A stretch of DNA of 64,000 nucleotides from Rhodobacterales bacterium RIFCSPHIGHO2_02_FULL_62_130 (GCA_001828855.1 MHZT01000047.1:1-64000); one strand, 5' to 3'; positions 20,744 to 30,477 are shown, numbered from the stretch's first letter. Translations and numbers: made by a program. Notes: a model not told the origin generated them from the letters alone.

Positions 20744-22039
20744 ATGATGGCTGTAGAAATTCTGATGCCGGCACTTTCTCCGACGATGGAGGAAGGCACA
20801 CTGGCGAAGTGGCTGGTCAAAGAGGGTGATGTGGTCAAATCCGGCCAGATCATTGCCGAGATCGAGACCGACAAGGCCACGATGGAGTTCGAGGCGGTGG
20901 ATGAAGGCAAGATTGGCCGGATTCTGGTGGCTGAAGGCACGGCGGGCGTGAAGGTGAACACGCCGATTGCGGTGCTGATCGAGGATGGCGAGGCGGCGGA
21001 TGCGGTGCCGGCGGCGGCCAAGGCTGTGGCCGTGGCGGCTCCGGTTGTAACGGCGGTCGCGGCTCCGGCAGCGGTTGTGGCAGCCAAACCGGCGGGGGCG
21101 CGGGTGTTCGCTTCGCCCTTGGCGCGGCGGATTGCCAAGGACAAGGGGCTTGATCTGGGAACGGTTCAAGGCTCGGGTCCGCATGGGCGGATCGTGCGGG
21201 CGGATGTGGAAGGGGTGCAGGCGGTTGCGGCAGTTGCTGTGGCGGTTGCAGCACCTGTTGCAATGGCTGCGCCTGCTGCGGTTTCGGCCCCTGTGGCGGC
21301 TATGGCTTCGGGTCCGTCGACGGATGTGGTGCTGAAAACCTATGCCGACCGGCCCTTTACCGAGGTCAAGCTGGACGGGATGCGCAAGACCATTGCTGCG
21401 CGCCTGACCGAAGCCAAGCAGACTGTGCCGCATTTCTACCTGCGCCGCGATATCGAGCTGGATGCGCTGATGGCGTTCCGCGCGCAACTGAACGCCAAGC
21501 TGGAGTCGCGGGGCGTGAAGCTGTCGGTGAACGACTTCATCATCAAGGCCTGTGCCTTGGCCTTGCAGCAGGTGCCAGCCGCGAATGCGGTCTGGGCTGG
21601 CGACCGTGTGTTGCAGTTCAAAAAATCCGATGTGGCCGTGGCCGTGGCGATTGAGGGCGGGCTGTTCACGCCCGTGCTGAAGGATGCCGAGGCGAAGTCT
21701 TTGTCTGCCTTGTCGGCAGAGATGAAAGATCTGGCCAAGCGTGCGCGGGATCGGAAACTGGCACCGCACGAGTATCAGGGCGGCAGCTTTGCGATCTCGA
21801 ACCTTGGGATGTTCGGCATTGATAACTTCGATGCCATCATCAACCCCCCGCATGCGGCTATTCTGGCAGTCGGGGCCGGAGTGCAGAAACCCATCGTCAA
21901 GGACGGCGCGGTGGTGATTGGCACGGTGATGTCGGTGACATTGTCGGTGGATCACCGTGTGATCGACGGGGCTTTGGGCGCGTTGCTGGTGAACGCGATC
22001 AAGGAGAACCTGGAAAACCCGTTGGCGATGCTGGCGTAA
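20744..22039 (+). CDS. pdhC: Dihydrolipoamide acetyltransferase (PDH E2)
   Basis: A 431-residue core subunit: one lipoyl domain (1-80, ETDKATMEF), an Ala/Val-rich linker, a peripheral-subunit-binding domain ([16 protein letters not shown]...GRIVRADV), a second linker, and the catalytic acetyltransferase domain ending with the active-site [13 protein letters not shown]. ATGs at 20744 and 20747 are both possible after AAGGGGGAA. No E3 (lpd) gene follows; a terminator ends the operon at 22058. Confidence 0.96.
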   Translation: MMAVEILMPALSPTMEEGTLAKWLVKEGDVVKSGQIIAEIETDKATMEFEAVDEGKIGRILVAEGTAGVKVNTPIAVLIEDGEAADAVPAAAKAVAVAAPVVTAVAAPAAVVAAKPAGARVFASPLARRIAKDKGLDLGTVQGSGPHGRIVRADVEGVQAVAAVAVAVAAPVAMAAPAAVSAPVAAMASGPSTDVVLKTYADRPFTEVKLDGMRKTIAARLTEAKQTVPHFYLRRDIELDALMAFRAQLNAKLESRGVKLSVNDFIIKACALALQQVPAANAVWAGDRVLQFKKSDVAVAVAIEGGLFTPVLKDAEAKSLSALSAEMKDLAKRARDRKLAPHEYQGGSFAISNLGMFGIDNFDAIINPPHAAILAVGAGVQKPIVKDGAVVIGTVMSVTLSVDHRVIDGALGALLVNAIKENLENPLAMLA

Positions 22040-22057
22040 GGGTTTGGATTTGTAAGA

Positions 22058-22091
22058 AAGGCCCCCGTGGAGCGATCCGCGGGGGCTTTTT
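22058..22091 (+). terminator. Rho-independent terminator after pdhC
   Basis: The stem GCCCCCG (22061-22067) pairs with CGGGGGC (22080-22086), flanked by AAAG and TTTTT. Confidence 0.85.
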
Positions 22092-22114
22092 GGTTTTTGG
22101 CCTGTGAGAGGAGA

Positions 22115-22137
22115 GTCGGGGTGAACCCCGACCTACG
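22115..22137 (+). repeat. GTCGGGGT-type short hairpin repeat, copy 2
   Basis: Same 23 bases as the copy at 15887, here directly before a composite repeat copy. Confidence 0.85.
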
Positions 22138-22164
22138 GGCGGCGTGTTTTGTGGGGATGGTGTT

Positions 22165-22217
22165 GCGGGGGTTTCACACCCCCGCGCCCCCGTGGAGTAT
22201 TTCGGCCAAGATGAAGC
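22165..22217 (+). repeat. Composite intergenic repeat, copy D
   Basis: The hairpin GCGGGGG-TTTCACA-CCCCCGC is followed by the box GTGGAGTATTTCGGCCAAGA and TGAAG. Lies between the convergent pdhC and cysE ends. Confidence 0.85.
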
Positions 22218-22244
22218 CGAAAATTTCAGGCAAAGTTCAGAGGA

Positions 22245-23054
22245 TCAGAGTTCGCCGTTGATCAGTTGGTCCATGGTGACGGAAGGTTGGGCGCAGCCGG
22301 CCTCGCCCACGACGCGGGCGGGGACGCCGGCGACGGTGGTGTTGTGCGGCACGTTCTGCAACACGACCGACCCTGCAGCGATGCGCGAGCAGTGGCCGAC
22401 ATGGATATTGCCCAAAACCTTGGCCCCTGCCCCGATCATCACACCATTGCCGATTTTCGGGTGGCGGTCGCCGTCTTCCTTGCCGGTGCCGCCCAAGGTG
22501 ACGGAATGCAGCATCGAAACATTATCGCCCACAACGGCGGTTTCGCCGATCACGATGGAATGGGCGTGGTCGATCATGATGCCTTTGCCGACGCGGGCAG
22601 CGGGGTGGATATCGACGCCGAAGACCTCGGAGACGCGCATCTGCACGAAATATGCCATATCGCGGCGGTTGTTCTTCCAGAGCCAATGGCCGATGCGATA
22701 GGCCTGAATCGCCTGATAGCCCTTGAAGAACAGGATCGGCTGGATAAAGCGCAGGCAGGCCGGATCGCGGTCAAACACCGCTGTCACGTCGGCGCGGGCG
22801 GATTGCCCAAGTTCGGGATCGGATTCGTAAGCCTCATCCGCGATTTCGCGCAGGATCTGCTCGCTCATCTCGCCCGATGCGAGTTTGAGGGAAAAGCGGT
22901 AGGCCAAGGCGCGCTCCATCGTGGGATGGTGCAGCAGGCTGGAATGGACAAGGCCGCCCAGCAGAGGCTCGGCCCGGACCATGTCGAACGCCTCTTCGCG
23001 CACGCGGTTCCAGACCGGATCGAGTTTTGACAATTTGGGTTTTGCGTCGACCAT
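22245..23054 (-). CDS. cysE: Serine O-acetyltransferase
   Basis: This 269-residue enzyme acetylates serine as the first step of cysteine synthesis. The N-terminal helical part is followed by a left-handed beta-helix of hexapeptide repeats (from about 160: IDHAHSIVIGETAVVGDNVS, then LGGTGKEDGDRHPKIG). The start at 23054 (MVDAKPKLSK) follows GGAGGG. It lies just downstream of the GTA operon, a position I recall as conserved in Rhodobacterales, but has its own short leader. Confidence 0.95.
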   Translation of the reverse strand: MVDAKPKLSKLDPVWNRVREEAFDMVRAEPLLGGLVHSSLLHHPTMERALAYRFSLKLASGEMSEQILREIADEAYESDPELGQSARADVTAVFDRDPACLRFIQPILFFKGYQAIQAYRIGHWLWKNNRRDMAYFVQMRVSEVFGVDIHPAARVGKGIMIDHAHSIVIGETAVVGDNVSMLHSVTLGGTGKEDGDRHPKIGNGVMIGAGAKVLGNIHVGHCSRIAAGSVVLQNVPHNTTVAGVPARVVGEAGCAQPSVTMDQLINGEL

Positions 23055-23127
23055 GCTGCGGCCCTCCGGTTTGGCTGGAGGATAACATAAGGTCGCAGGG
23101 CCGCCCAGACCATGGCTGCGTGTCGAT

Positions 23128-23418
23128 TTATCGCGGGAACCGGGTGCGAAAGCGGGTCAGGGCGGCCAGAATCTCGGCCAATGCCGCAAGGTCGGGGCTG
23201 GCAGGATTTGGGGTGAAAGGGGGATGGGCGGCAAGGGCGCGGGCCATCAGACTGCCGTTTCCCCAAGCCGGATGCGGTTTGGCGTGCCGTTTCATGTAAT
23301 GATGGGCGGCATGGGCCTGATGGATCAGACGCTCGGCCAGTGCGGGGCGACCCGGGGCTGCAACGGCGGCAAGGGCTGCCGCCGCCGTGGTGATATCGCC
23401 GATCAGACAGCGCCGCAT
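23128..23418 (-). CDS. Small conserved protein at the end of the GTA operon
   Basis: The 96-residue protein is Ala/His-rich with a central HHYMKRHAKPHPAWGNGSLM. I believe similar short proteins follow gp15 in other Rhodobacterales GTA clusters (possibly DUF7742, from memory), but I know no function. Its ATG lies five bases after the gp15 stop, so it is probably cotranscribed with the GTA genes. No signal peptide or membrane helix is seen. Confidence 0.7.
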   Translation of the reverse strand: MRRCLIGDITTAAAALAAVAAPGRPALAERLIHQAHAAHHYMKRHAKPHPAWGNGSLMARALAAHPPFTPNPASPDLAALAEILAALTRFRTRFPR

Positions 23419-23423
23419 CGGGG

Positions 23424-26400
23424 TTAAAGCGTCACATCGATGCTGCGGAAGGGTCCGGCACCGAATCGTTGCGACAGTTGCGCGACCGACAGGGTGATGG
23501 GGCCGCTGGCGGTATCAGCGCTTTGCTGGGCTGCGGAATAGATCCAACTGGCCGAGGTGGTGGTGGTTTCGCGCAGCAGGGTGGCACCTTGCAGCACGCG
23601 GACGATATAGGCCTCGGCATCTTCGCCCAGTGGCACCTCGACCGATTGCCAGCTGTCACCATCGATCCGCGTGCGGCGGGTCCAGTTCAGGTGCAGATCG
23701 GCGTCGGCCTGTGTGGCGCGCAGATGGGCGACGGGATAGGGGCGCAGGCCGATGCCATCGAAGGACTCGACCAGATGCACGCCTTCCGGCGCATCATAGC
23801 CGCGATTGGCCGCGCCGATGCGGTAGTTCCGCACCAGACCGCGCGCCGCGGCGGGCAGATCGATCTGGGCAAGGGCGGCGGTCAGCAGAACAACGGTGCT
23901 GCCGATTGGCCATTCGGGTGGCATGATGCCATCCGATCCGGCCTGCCCGCGCAAACGCAGACTGAGTTCATAGGTCTTGGGGGCGACCAAAGTGGCGGTG
24001 GCGAATTGAAACACCTCCCACCCCGCGGCCGAGCCGTCGCCTATGGCTGCGACATTGGCCCCTGCCAACACCTGAAACGTCGTTGCCGATGACAGCGCTC
24101 CAGTTTCGACACGCACACGCAATGCCGCCCCGCGATCCCATAGGCCGGCAGGGGCTTGGGACAACGGGGTTTCGGTGATGCCGATTACGGCGGGGGCGGA
24201 AACCACCTTGTTCAGCGCATAGGAGTCGTCAGTGGCCGAGGCCCAGAGCGCCACCGAACCCGGCCAAGGCTGGGCCACGGCAGCGATGAAGGGCGCGTGC
24301 GGCACTTCGGCTCCGGTCAGCAAGGGCAGGTCCAGAAACACCGGATGCACCGGCGTGGGCGGAACATGGGGCGGCCATGTGCGGGCGGTGGAATTTGTCT
24401 CGGTCGGGCGATAGGGGGCCGGATCGATCCGCACGGCCTCGACCAGTTGCACGCCGGACTGCTCGATCCGGTCGATGCGATAGCGCTGATCCTCCAGCAT
24501 CACAACATCGCCCGCCCCCAATCCCAGTTGCGACGGTGGCAGCGCAAAGCGGGCAACATCGCGCGCCACCCGCGCCTCGGCCATCCAGCGTTCGGCGATG
24601 GTGGTGGCCTCGGCCTCGGTCAGCACCAGTGGCAATTCGCTTTGCGACACCACATCCCCCGCCTCATCGGGGAAGATCGCCTGTACCGTGGCCACGCTAA
24701 AATCGCCTTCGGATTCCAGATAGGTCAGGCGGACCCGACCGGGGGTTTCGATATGCGACAGGCGCGAGGTTTCCAGCACGCCGTCAATTTCAGAGCTGCG
24801 GGCAAGGCTGTCCGGCGAAACGGTGGTTGCGGCAAGGCCCGTGCGTTTCTTGAAGGCGACAGCGCCTTCGCGTTCGATGACTTCGACACCATGGGCGAGC
24901 ATCAAGGGTTGCAGGATTGCGCGGGCCGTAGCGATGTCATGGACGCCATAGCCGCGCACCAATCCCAAAGGTTCGGCAAAACCGAAGGGCGACAGGTCTG
25001 CGGTCTGGCAAACCTCGGCCATGACCGCCGCCAGTTGCTGACCCGAAGTGCGCCCGTTCAGCCAGTGACCTTTGTCATAATTCGCCGCATCGCCCCAGTT
25101 CTGGGTATTGCGCGGGAAATCCGGAAACGGCCGCGCATCCCAGGCCCAAGCCAGACTTTTGCCAAAATCGACCATGGGGGCTGCGTAAACCGGAGAGACG
25201 GGATTATTGGCAGGATCGGCCCAGTGTTCCGCCATGGCCTGAAAATAGACCAGTTGGATAAGGTCATCGCGATGACCGTCGGAATAGTTCGGCAGACCGG
25301 ATTCCGAGGATTTGAAGTCGAGGAACTTGTTGGGCTGGTTGGTGGCCTTGTCCAGCGCGGCACATCCGTATTCGATAAAACGGATCGGTTTGGAGGCGGG
25401 AACCCACGCGGTTGGCAGGGCGTCGCGCGCACCTGCGATGCGGTTGTGGTGCTGGTTCTGCCACCATCCGCGCAGGTCTTTGTAGCGGTAGACCCAAGGC
25501 TCGTCATAGGCGCCGTCGGTGATGGGCTTGCGAAGCTGCGCCGCCGCACCTTCGGGGCCGTCATAATACCAGTCAAACCCTTCGCCGCCCGCAATATTGG
25601 CGCGCAGATAGTCCTTGTTATGGATCGCTCCCCATGCGGCATCGGCATGGGTTTCACCGTCGCGCCAGTCTGACAGCGGCATGTAATTGTCGATGCCGAT
25701 CAGATCGATGGCGGGGTCGGCCCACAGAGGATCGAGGTGGAAATAGACGTTGTCGCCGGTGTGATAACCGAAATACTCGGTCCAGTCGGCGGCATAGGTG
25801 ATCTTGGTGCCAGCGCCCAGAATGGCCCGCACATCGGCGGCCAGCGCCCGCAGCGCGGCCACAGCCGGAAAGCTGTCGGCGGCGGCACGAATTTGCGTCA
25901 GGCCACGCAGTTCAGACCCGATGCAGAACGTATCCACCCCGCCTGCTGCCGCGCAAAGCTTGGCATAATGCAGCACAAAGCGGCGATAGCCCCAATCGGC
26001 AGGGCCGTTATAGCTGACGTCGGTGCCGGAGGCGGTAAAGTGCGAGGGCAGTGCCGCGCCGAAAAAGGCTGCAACCTCGGCTTCGGCGGCGGCGCTGCGG
26101 TCGGTGCTGCCCGGTCGCCCCGGAGCCTTGGCAAGCGTGATGCGCCCGCGCCACGGCAGATGCGGCTGTGTTGCATCGGAATAGGGATCAGGCAGGGTAT
26201 TGCCTGCGATTTGATCCATCAGGATAAAGGGGTAAAACGTCACTTCCTGGCCACCCGCGCGGATCGCCTGAATCGCCTCGACCACCGACTGATCGGCGGG
26301 CGTGCCACCATAGATCGGTTTTCCCTGATCTTGCGGCACAGTCGTAGCCGCCGCGCGCGCCATGCCACTGACCTTCCACGGCATGCCAACGCCATCATAC

Positions 26401-27314
26401 TGGGTCTGCTCGACCTTCGGTTTGATCTGGCAACTGCCGCAGCGCAGATCGCCGCCGAACCATGACACCACCAGAGACAGCCCCGCCACCGCTGGCAATT
26501 CATCCCGCAACTGGTTCAATGACACCAACAGATCGGCCTTTCCCGCCGCCGTGTTTACATTGGCGCTGCGGTTCACACCGGGACCATAGCTGTAATGCAC
26601 CGAGGTTGTGGCCAGCGCATATTCTCCGGTTCCGGGGATCAGGGCGACACCCGGAACGGTTTTGGCAAGATCGGGGAAGGCTGCAGCGGCCTCGCCCTGC
26701 GCCGGACGGATGACCTCGAAACTGAACTGCGGCACACGGTTGCCATAAGCGGCCAGATCGAGATCTTCGATCACCACATAGGCAGTGCCGCGATAGGCAG
26801 GGGCCAGACCTGCGCCTTCGACCGCCTCGATCTTGGGGTCGGGCAGTTGCGTCTCGTCACCATGGTAGACCCGCATGTTCAGGGTATCAGGCGAAACCTC
26901 GTTGCCATCGGCCCAGACACGGCCGACATGGGTGATCCTGCCTTCACACAGACCTATTGCCAGACTGATGCTATAGCTGAACTGGTTGCTGGCACCCCGT
27001 GGCGCGCCCTTGCTGCCTCCGGCACGGGTGACCTGTTCCTGAAAGCGGGTGGCCCAGATCACCTGCCCCGAAACGCGCACCCGCCCCCACAGACGCGGCA
27101 GTGCGGCGCCTTCGCTGGCCCCCATCAGGCGAAACCGTTCAACCCGGCCAACATCCACCGCGTCCGAGCCGTTGCCCATCACCCGCTGATCGATGACGCG
27201 GCCAAGGGTGGCACCCAAAGCGCGCCCGATCACCGCACCCGACAGACCCAAAAGCGTGCCACCAAAGCCGGCACCAAGGGCCGCACCTGCTGCCGAGAGC
27301 AAAATCGTCGCCAT
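23424..27314 (-). CDS. GTA gp15, multidomain baseplate/host-specificity protein
   Basis: The 1296-residue protein is the large hub/baseplate component of RcGTA-type particles. A glycine/alanine-rich hydrophobic N-terminus (AAGAALGAGFGGTLLGLSG) is followed by a tail-protein region. A TIM-barrel-like glycosidase domain comes next, at about 430-760 (FCIGSELRGLT, ADWTEYFGYH, IDNYMPLSDWRD, EYGCAALDKATNQPNKF). The remainder is a phage-tail domain. It should contact and perhaps penetrate the recipient envelope. It is intact and is the last structural gene of the cluster, followed closely by the small gene at 23418. Confidence 0.92.
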   Translation of the reverse strand: MATILLSAAGAALGAGFGGTLLGLSGAVIGRALGATLGRVIDQRVMGNGSDAVDVGRVERFRLMGASEGAALPRLWGRVRVSGQVIWATRFQEQVTRAGGSKGAPRGASNQFSYSISLAIGLCEGRITHVGRVWADGNEVSPDTLNMRVYHGDETQLPDPKIEAVEGAGLAPAYRGTAYVVIEDLDLAAYGNRVPQFSFEVIRPAQGEAAAAFPDLAKTVPGVALIPGTGEYALATTSVHYSYGPGVNRSANVNTAAGKADLLVSLNQLRDELPAVAGLSLVVSWFGGDLRCGSCQIKPKVEQTQYDGVGMPWKVSGMARAAATTVPQDQGKPIYGGTPADQSVVEAIQAIRAGGQEVTFYPFILMDQIAGNTLPDPYSDATQPHLPWRGRITLAKAPGRPGSTDRSAAAEAEVAAFFGAALPSHFTASGTDVSYNGPADWGYRRFVLHYAKLCAAAGGVDTFCIGSELRGLTQIRAAADSFPAVAALRALAADVRAILGAGTKITYAADWTEYFGYHTGDNVYFHLDPLWADPAIDLIGIDNYMPLSDWRDGETHADAAWGAIHNKDYLRANIAGGEGFDWYYDGPEGAAAQLRKPITDGAYDEPWVYRYKDLRGWWQNQHHNRIAGARDALPTAWVPASKPIRFIEYGCAALDKATNQPNKFLDFKSSESGLPNYSDGHRDDLIQLVYFQAMAEHWADPANNPVSPVYAAPMVDFGKSLAWAWDARPFPDFPRNTQNWGDAANYDKGHWLNGRTSGQQLAAVMAEVCQTADLSPFGFAEPLGLVRGYGVHDIATARAILQPLMLAHGVEVIEREGAVAFKKRTGLAATTVSPDSLARSSEIDGVLETSRLSHIETPGRVRLTYLESEGDFSVATVQAIFPDEAGDVVSQSELPLVLTEAEATTIAERWMAEARVARDVARFALPPSQLGLGAGDVVMLEDQRYRIDRIEQSGVQLVEAVRIDPAPYRPTETNSTARTWPPHVPPTPVHPVFLDLPLLTGAEVPHAPFIAAVAQPWPGSVALWASATDDSYALNKVVSAPAVIGITETPLSQAPAGLWDRGAALRVRVETGALSSATTFQVLAGANVAAIGDGSAAGWEVFQFATATLVAPKTYELSLRLRGQAGSDGIMPPEWPIGSTVVLLTAALAQIDLPAAARGLVRNYRIGAANRGYDAPEGVHLVESFDGIGLRPYPVAHLRATQADADLHLNWTRRTRIDGDSWQSVEVPLGEDAEAYIVRVLQGATLLRETTTTSASWIYSAAQQSADTASGPITLSVAQLSQRFGAGPFRSIDVTL

Positions 27315-27317
27315 GGC

Positions 27318-27773
27318 CTAAGCTCCTTCAGAAATTGAAAATCGGGCAGGAAAAGAAAAACGCGCGACAATCTTGCGGCGCCACGGCGCAGCCAGCGCAC
27401 TTTCGATAACGCCGTGACCGGTGTAGGCATGGATGAAAGCAGGCGCGGCAAGCGACGACACGATGCCCAGATGCTTGGCCACGCAGCCCGAACGCATCCG
27501 AAAAAGCAGCACATCGCCAAGGGCTTCGTCGGCCATATCCTTGGCAATCAACCAGCGATCCGCCGCCCGCCATAGACCTTCATCGCCCGATGGTTCGGAC
27601 CAATCGGCGCTATAGGCGGGAACATCCTGCGGTTCCTGCCCCAAGACCTCGCGCCAGACCCCGCGCAACAGACCCAGACAATCGGTCCCTACCCCGCGCA
27701 AGCTGCCTTGATGCAGATAGGGTGTGCCAAGCCAGCCGCGCGCAGTTGCCACAATGGTCAAGGGCTGGTTCAT
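27318..27773 (-). CDS. GTA gp14, NlpC/P60 cell-wall peptidase
   Basis: A 151-residue NlpC/P60-fold peptidase of phage tails. Cys32 in GTDCLGLLRG and His101 in AKHLGIVS are the visible catalytic residues. In RcGTA the homologue is thought to help cross the recipient peptidoglycan. It overlaps gp13 by four bases (27770-27773) and lies three bases upstream of gp15. Confidence 0.92.
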   Translation of the reverse strand: MNQPLTIVATARGWLGTPYLHQGSLRGVGTDCLGLLRGVWREVLGQEPQDVPAYSADWSEPSGDEGLWRAADRWLIAKDMADEALGDVLLFRMRSGCVAKHLGIVSSLAAPAFIHAYTGHGVIESALAAPWRRKIVARFSFPARFSISEGA

Positions 27774-28669
27774 CCGTGTGCGCCCCCCGACAGGCTGCCA
27801 CCATCATTGGCGCGCGCGCTCACCGGATATGAGGCCAGCCAATCTTCGCCCGGAATATGGGGAAAGCCGCGAAAGTTGGCGAAATTGGCAAATTTGCTGC
27901 GGCAGGTTTCGGCACGGCGGTCACAGCCTGCCTCAAGCCGAAGCTGATCGCCAATGGCGATCTGGGTGCCAAAGCCCTGCCAAAGCTCGATCATGCGGTC
28001 ATGTCCGATGGCGCGATCGGCCTTGACCATCTGCACCAGACCCGCCGCGCGACCGCTCAGGACGGTCAGCCGGCCACGCTCGAACCAGTGATCGGCAAGC
28101 GCCATATCTGCGGCAATCCGCAGCCGCCCCATCGGATCAACCCCGACCAGCGCACCTTCACTCCGGTAGCCCGCCGTGCCAAGATCAAAGCCGCAGGCCC
28201 GATCGCCCAGCACCGCCGCGCAGCCCGCCTGATAGGCCCGCCCGCGCGGTTGGTTCAGCCGGTCGGTCAACCCGCGCAATTCGACGCGAAACGCCCCGCC
28301 CGCCCGTATCACCTCGCCGAAATTGCCGCGAAACTGCTCGATCCGCTGGTCAACATCGGCCCAGTTCACCAGCCAAGAGCGCACCTCGGCCGCATCAAAG
28401 CGGCCCGAGAACAGATCGTCCTCGGTCACCGATACATCCGACAGCGCCCCGATGGCTTCGGTATTGTCCACCGAAAGGCCGGTGGTTTGCTGCACCGCCT
28501 TTGCAGTCATGCCAGTGGCGGCGCGAAAGGCCTGGCCGTCAAATGCCAGATCCTGATCATGGTCGGTAAAGCCAAAGGCCATGCCATCCTTGCGCTGCAC
28601 CAGCCACGCACGGCAAACGGTGGTCGCGCCTGTGCCAAGATGGTCCAGCAAGTCTTGCCGCGCGGTCAT
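27770..28669 (-). CDS. GTA gp13, DUF2163 tail protein
   Basis: The 299-residue protein of the TIGR02218/DUF2163 family starts MTARQDLLDHLGTGATTVCR and contains WLVQRKDGMAFGFTDHDQDL. It carries C-terminal cysteines (CDRRAETCRSKFANFANF, resembling an iron-sulfur-type cluster motif seen in tail hub proteins). It is part of the distal tail/hub. It overlaps gp14 and gp12 by four bases each. Confidence 0.92.
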   Translation of the reverse strand: MTARQDLLDHLGTGATTVCRAWLVQRKDGMAFGFTDHDQDLAFDGQAFRAATGMTAKAVQQTTGLSVDNTEAIGALSDVSVTEDDLFSGRFDAAEVRSWLVNWADVDQRIEQFRGNFGEVIRAGGAFRVELRGLTDRLNQPRGRAYQAGCAAVLGDRACGFDLGTAGYRSEGALVGVDPMGRLRIAADMALADHWFERGRLTVLSGRAAGLVQMVKADRAIGHDRMIELWQGFGTQIAIGDQLRLEAGCDRRAETCRSKFANFANFRGFPHIPGEDWLASYPVSARANDGGSLSGGAHG

Positions 28670-29298
28670 AGACGCACCTCCACCACCGGCACATTCGGCA
28701 CCTCACCCGCCTTGAACGAGGCCATCGAGGTGTGAATCCGGTCGGTGTCAAAGCGCACCGGCACGTCAAATTCAAACCCCGCCGTGACGATCACGCCAAT
28801 GTCGGGCGGCGACACAAATGTGACGACGCCGGTATCGATATCGACGCCGAACTCCAGCCCATCGACCTTGGGATCATGGGCCAAGGCCACCAGCACCGTG
28901 CCTGCCACCGCTTTGGCAATCGGGCGCCGATAGCTTGCCTCGCCGGATTGATAGAGCTTGGACAGCTTGAAGGCACGACTCACGCCGTCGCCGACCCCGA
29001 TACGCTGATCCAGCGCCGAGACGGTTTGCGACGGCTTGCAGGACCGGAAATCCGCCCAATCCTTCCAGCGAAAAGCATGCAACTGTCCGCGCCGCGCCTC
29101 GAAAAACGCGATCAGCGCGTCGACATCATCAAGGCTCCGCAGCCCCATCCCCGCATCATAGCGGCGGCGCGAATGTTCCCACGGGGTGTTGCGCTCCTCA
29201 AAGCCGTTGGCCAGCGTGACCACCTCGGTCTGCCGTTCGGGTCCGCCAAGCGCGCCGAAAGACAGGTTGGTGGGAAATCTAATCTCGTGAAATGCCAT
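28666..29298 (-). CDS. GTA gp12, DUF2460 distal tail protein
   Basis: A 210-residue protein with the family opening MAFHEIRFPTNLSFGALGGP and the conserved RRRYDAGMGLRSLDDVDALI, AFRWKDWADF and FDTDRIHTSMASFKAGEVPN segments of DUF2460 (TIGR02217). The family forms the distal tail ring. It overlaps gp13 by four bases and follows gp11 by nine. Confidence 0.93.
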   Translation of the reverse strand: MAFHEIRFPTNLSFGALGGPERQTEVVTLANGFEERNTPWEHSRRRYDAGMGLRSLDDVDALIAFFEARRGQLHAFRWKDWADFRSCKPSQTVSALDQRIGVGDGVSRAFKLSKLYQSGEASYRRPIAKAVAGTVLVALAHDPKVDGLEFGVDIDTGVVTFVSPPDIGVIVTAGFEFDVPVRFDTDRIHTSMASFKAGEVPNVPVVEVRL

Positions 29299-29307
29299 CT
29301 GCCTGCC

Positions 29308-29961
29308 TCATTTATTGCGTTGACCGCGCGCCAACATGCGCGAGGCTTGCGCCGCGATCTGGCTTTGCGAGCGTTGAAAGCCTGCCACATCGGGGGTCTG
29401 GATGTTCATCACCACCGTCACGGGCCGCGCGCCGCCGCTGGCCTGCACGCCCAGACGGCCATCGGGACCGCGCGCCAGTGGCATGATCGCCTCTGGCCCC
29501 GCCTCGCCCATCAGGCCACGCCCGTTTCGCATGGCAAAGCCCGTGGGCTGGGCCACCACGCCGCCCTTGGCAAAGGGCATCACCCGTCCTTGGGCGAAAC
29601 TGCCGCCCTTTTCGAACGGCATGATCCCCGACAGAAGGCTGTTGATCCCCTCGGCCAGAAAGCCGCCGACCGCGTTGTGAACCGGCTTCATGGCGATGCC
29701 ATAAACCGTGTCGATCATGGTGGTGGCCACGCCCTTCAGCGCGTCCGACAGCTTCATGCCGTCAAACACCAGCCCGTCGAAGGCACGGCGCAACCCACCG
29801 CTGATGCCGTTCGACAACACCCCCACCTCGCGCCCCGTAAAGACAAGCGAGTCCTTCATCTTGACCAACTCGCCATCAAACGCCGCGACCATCGAGGCGG
29901 TGCCGCCCAATGTCGCCTCCAAAGCGGCGATCTGGTCTTGCAGTTCTTCAATCTCGGCCAT
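29308..29961 (-). CDS. GTA gp11, short tape-measure protein
   Basis: The 217-residue protein has an N-terminal coiled coil (EIEELQDQIAALEATLG), a central amphipathic/hydrophobic part, and glycine-rich MPFEKGGSFAQGRVMPFAKG and LMGEAGPEAIMPLARGPDGR, which mark the C-terminus of many tape-measure proteins. It is short, matching the short GTA tail. It overlaps gp10.1 by 14 bases. Confidence 0.9.
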   Translation of the reverse strand: MAEIEELQDQIAALEATLGGTASMVAAFDGELVKMKDSLVFTGREVGVLSNGISGGLRRAFDGLVFDGMKLSDALKGVATTMIDTVYGIAMKPVHNAVGGFLAEGINSLLSGIMPFEKGGSFAQGRVMPFAKGGVVAQPTGFAMRNGRGLMGEAGPEAIMPLARGPDGRLGVQASGGARPVTVVMNIQTPDVAGFQRSQSQIAAQASRMLARGQRNK

Positions 29962-30157
29962 CTGCGCCGCCTTTCTTGTGATCGGGAAATGCTGCGGCCA
30001 GATCCTCCAGCCGCGCGCGGGTCAGGGGCGGGGATGCGCCCTCAAGGCCCAGCAGGATCTGCAATTCCACCGGCGTCAGCCGCCAGAACGCCGCCGGGGA
30101 AAGCTGCAACTGGCCAAGCCCTGCCCGCAACAGGCCCGGCCAGTCGATCCGCTTCAT
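29948..30157 (-). CDS. GTA small tail-assembly chaperone-like protein (gp10.1)
   Basis: The 69-residue protein of the TIGR02216 type has the sequence IDWPGLLRAGLGQLQLSPAA followed by FWRLTPVELQILLG. Its position between gp10 and the tape-measure gene matches the tail-chaperone slot of phages. Overlaps gp10 by four bases and gp11 by 14. Confidence 0.88.
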   Translation of the reverse strand: MKRIDWPGLLRAGLGQLQLSPAAFWRLTPVELQILLGLEGASPPLTRARLEDLAAAFPDHKKGGADGRD

Positions 30158-30477
30158 CCGTGCTCCGGCAGGGAAAACGCGCGTGCCAGCAGTTCGGCTG
30201 CCGCGCGTGCAGCCCCAATCGGCCCGCCCCCCACCTCAACCGTGCGCAGATCGACCGCCGTGCCCTGCCAGCCGCCCCCGCGCAACCCCGCCACCAGCAG
30301 CGCCAGCACGTCGCGGGTTGAAAACCGCTGCGCCTCGAACCGTTCGACCAGATCAATCAGCGATCCGGTCTCCAGCGCCACCTCCAGCTCGGCCAGCGCG
30401 CCAAGGGTCAGCTTGGCCACATGGCGCTGGCCATCCAGCCAGACCGCCACTTCGCCCGCATAGGGGTTCGCCATCAC
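30154..30477 (-). CDS. GTA gp10, tail-chaperone-like GTA family protein
   Basis: A 107-residue protein starting MANPYAGEVAVWLDGQRHVA with KLTLGALAELEVALETGSL. These match the phage tail-assembly chaperone family found in GTAs (PF11836, recalled). It probably works with gp10.1 on tail assembly. ATGA overlaps join it to gp9 and gp10.1. Confidence 0.88.
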   Translation of the reverse strand: MMANPYAGEVAVWLDGQRHVAKLTLGALAELEVALETGSLIDLVERFEAQRFSTRDVLALLVAGLRGGGWQGTAVDLRTVEVGGGPIGAARAAAELLARAFSLPEHG

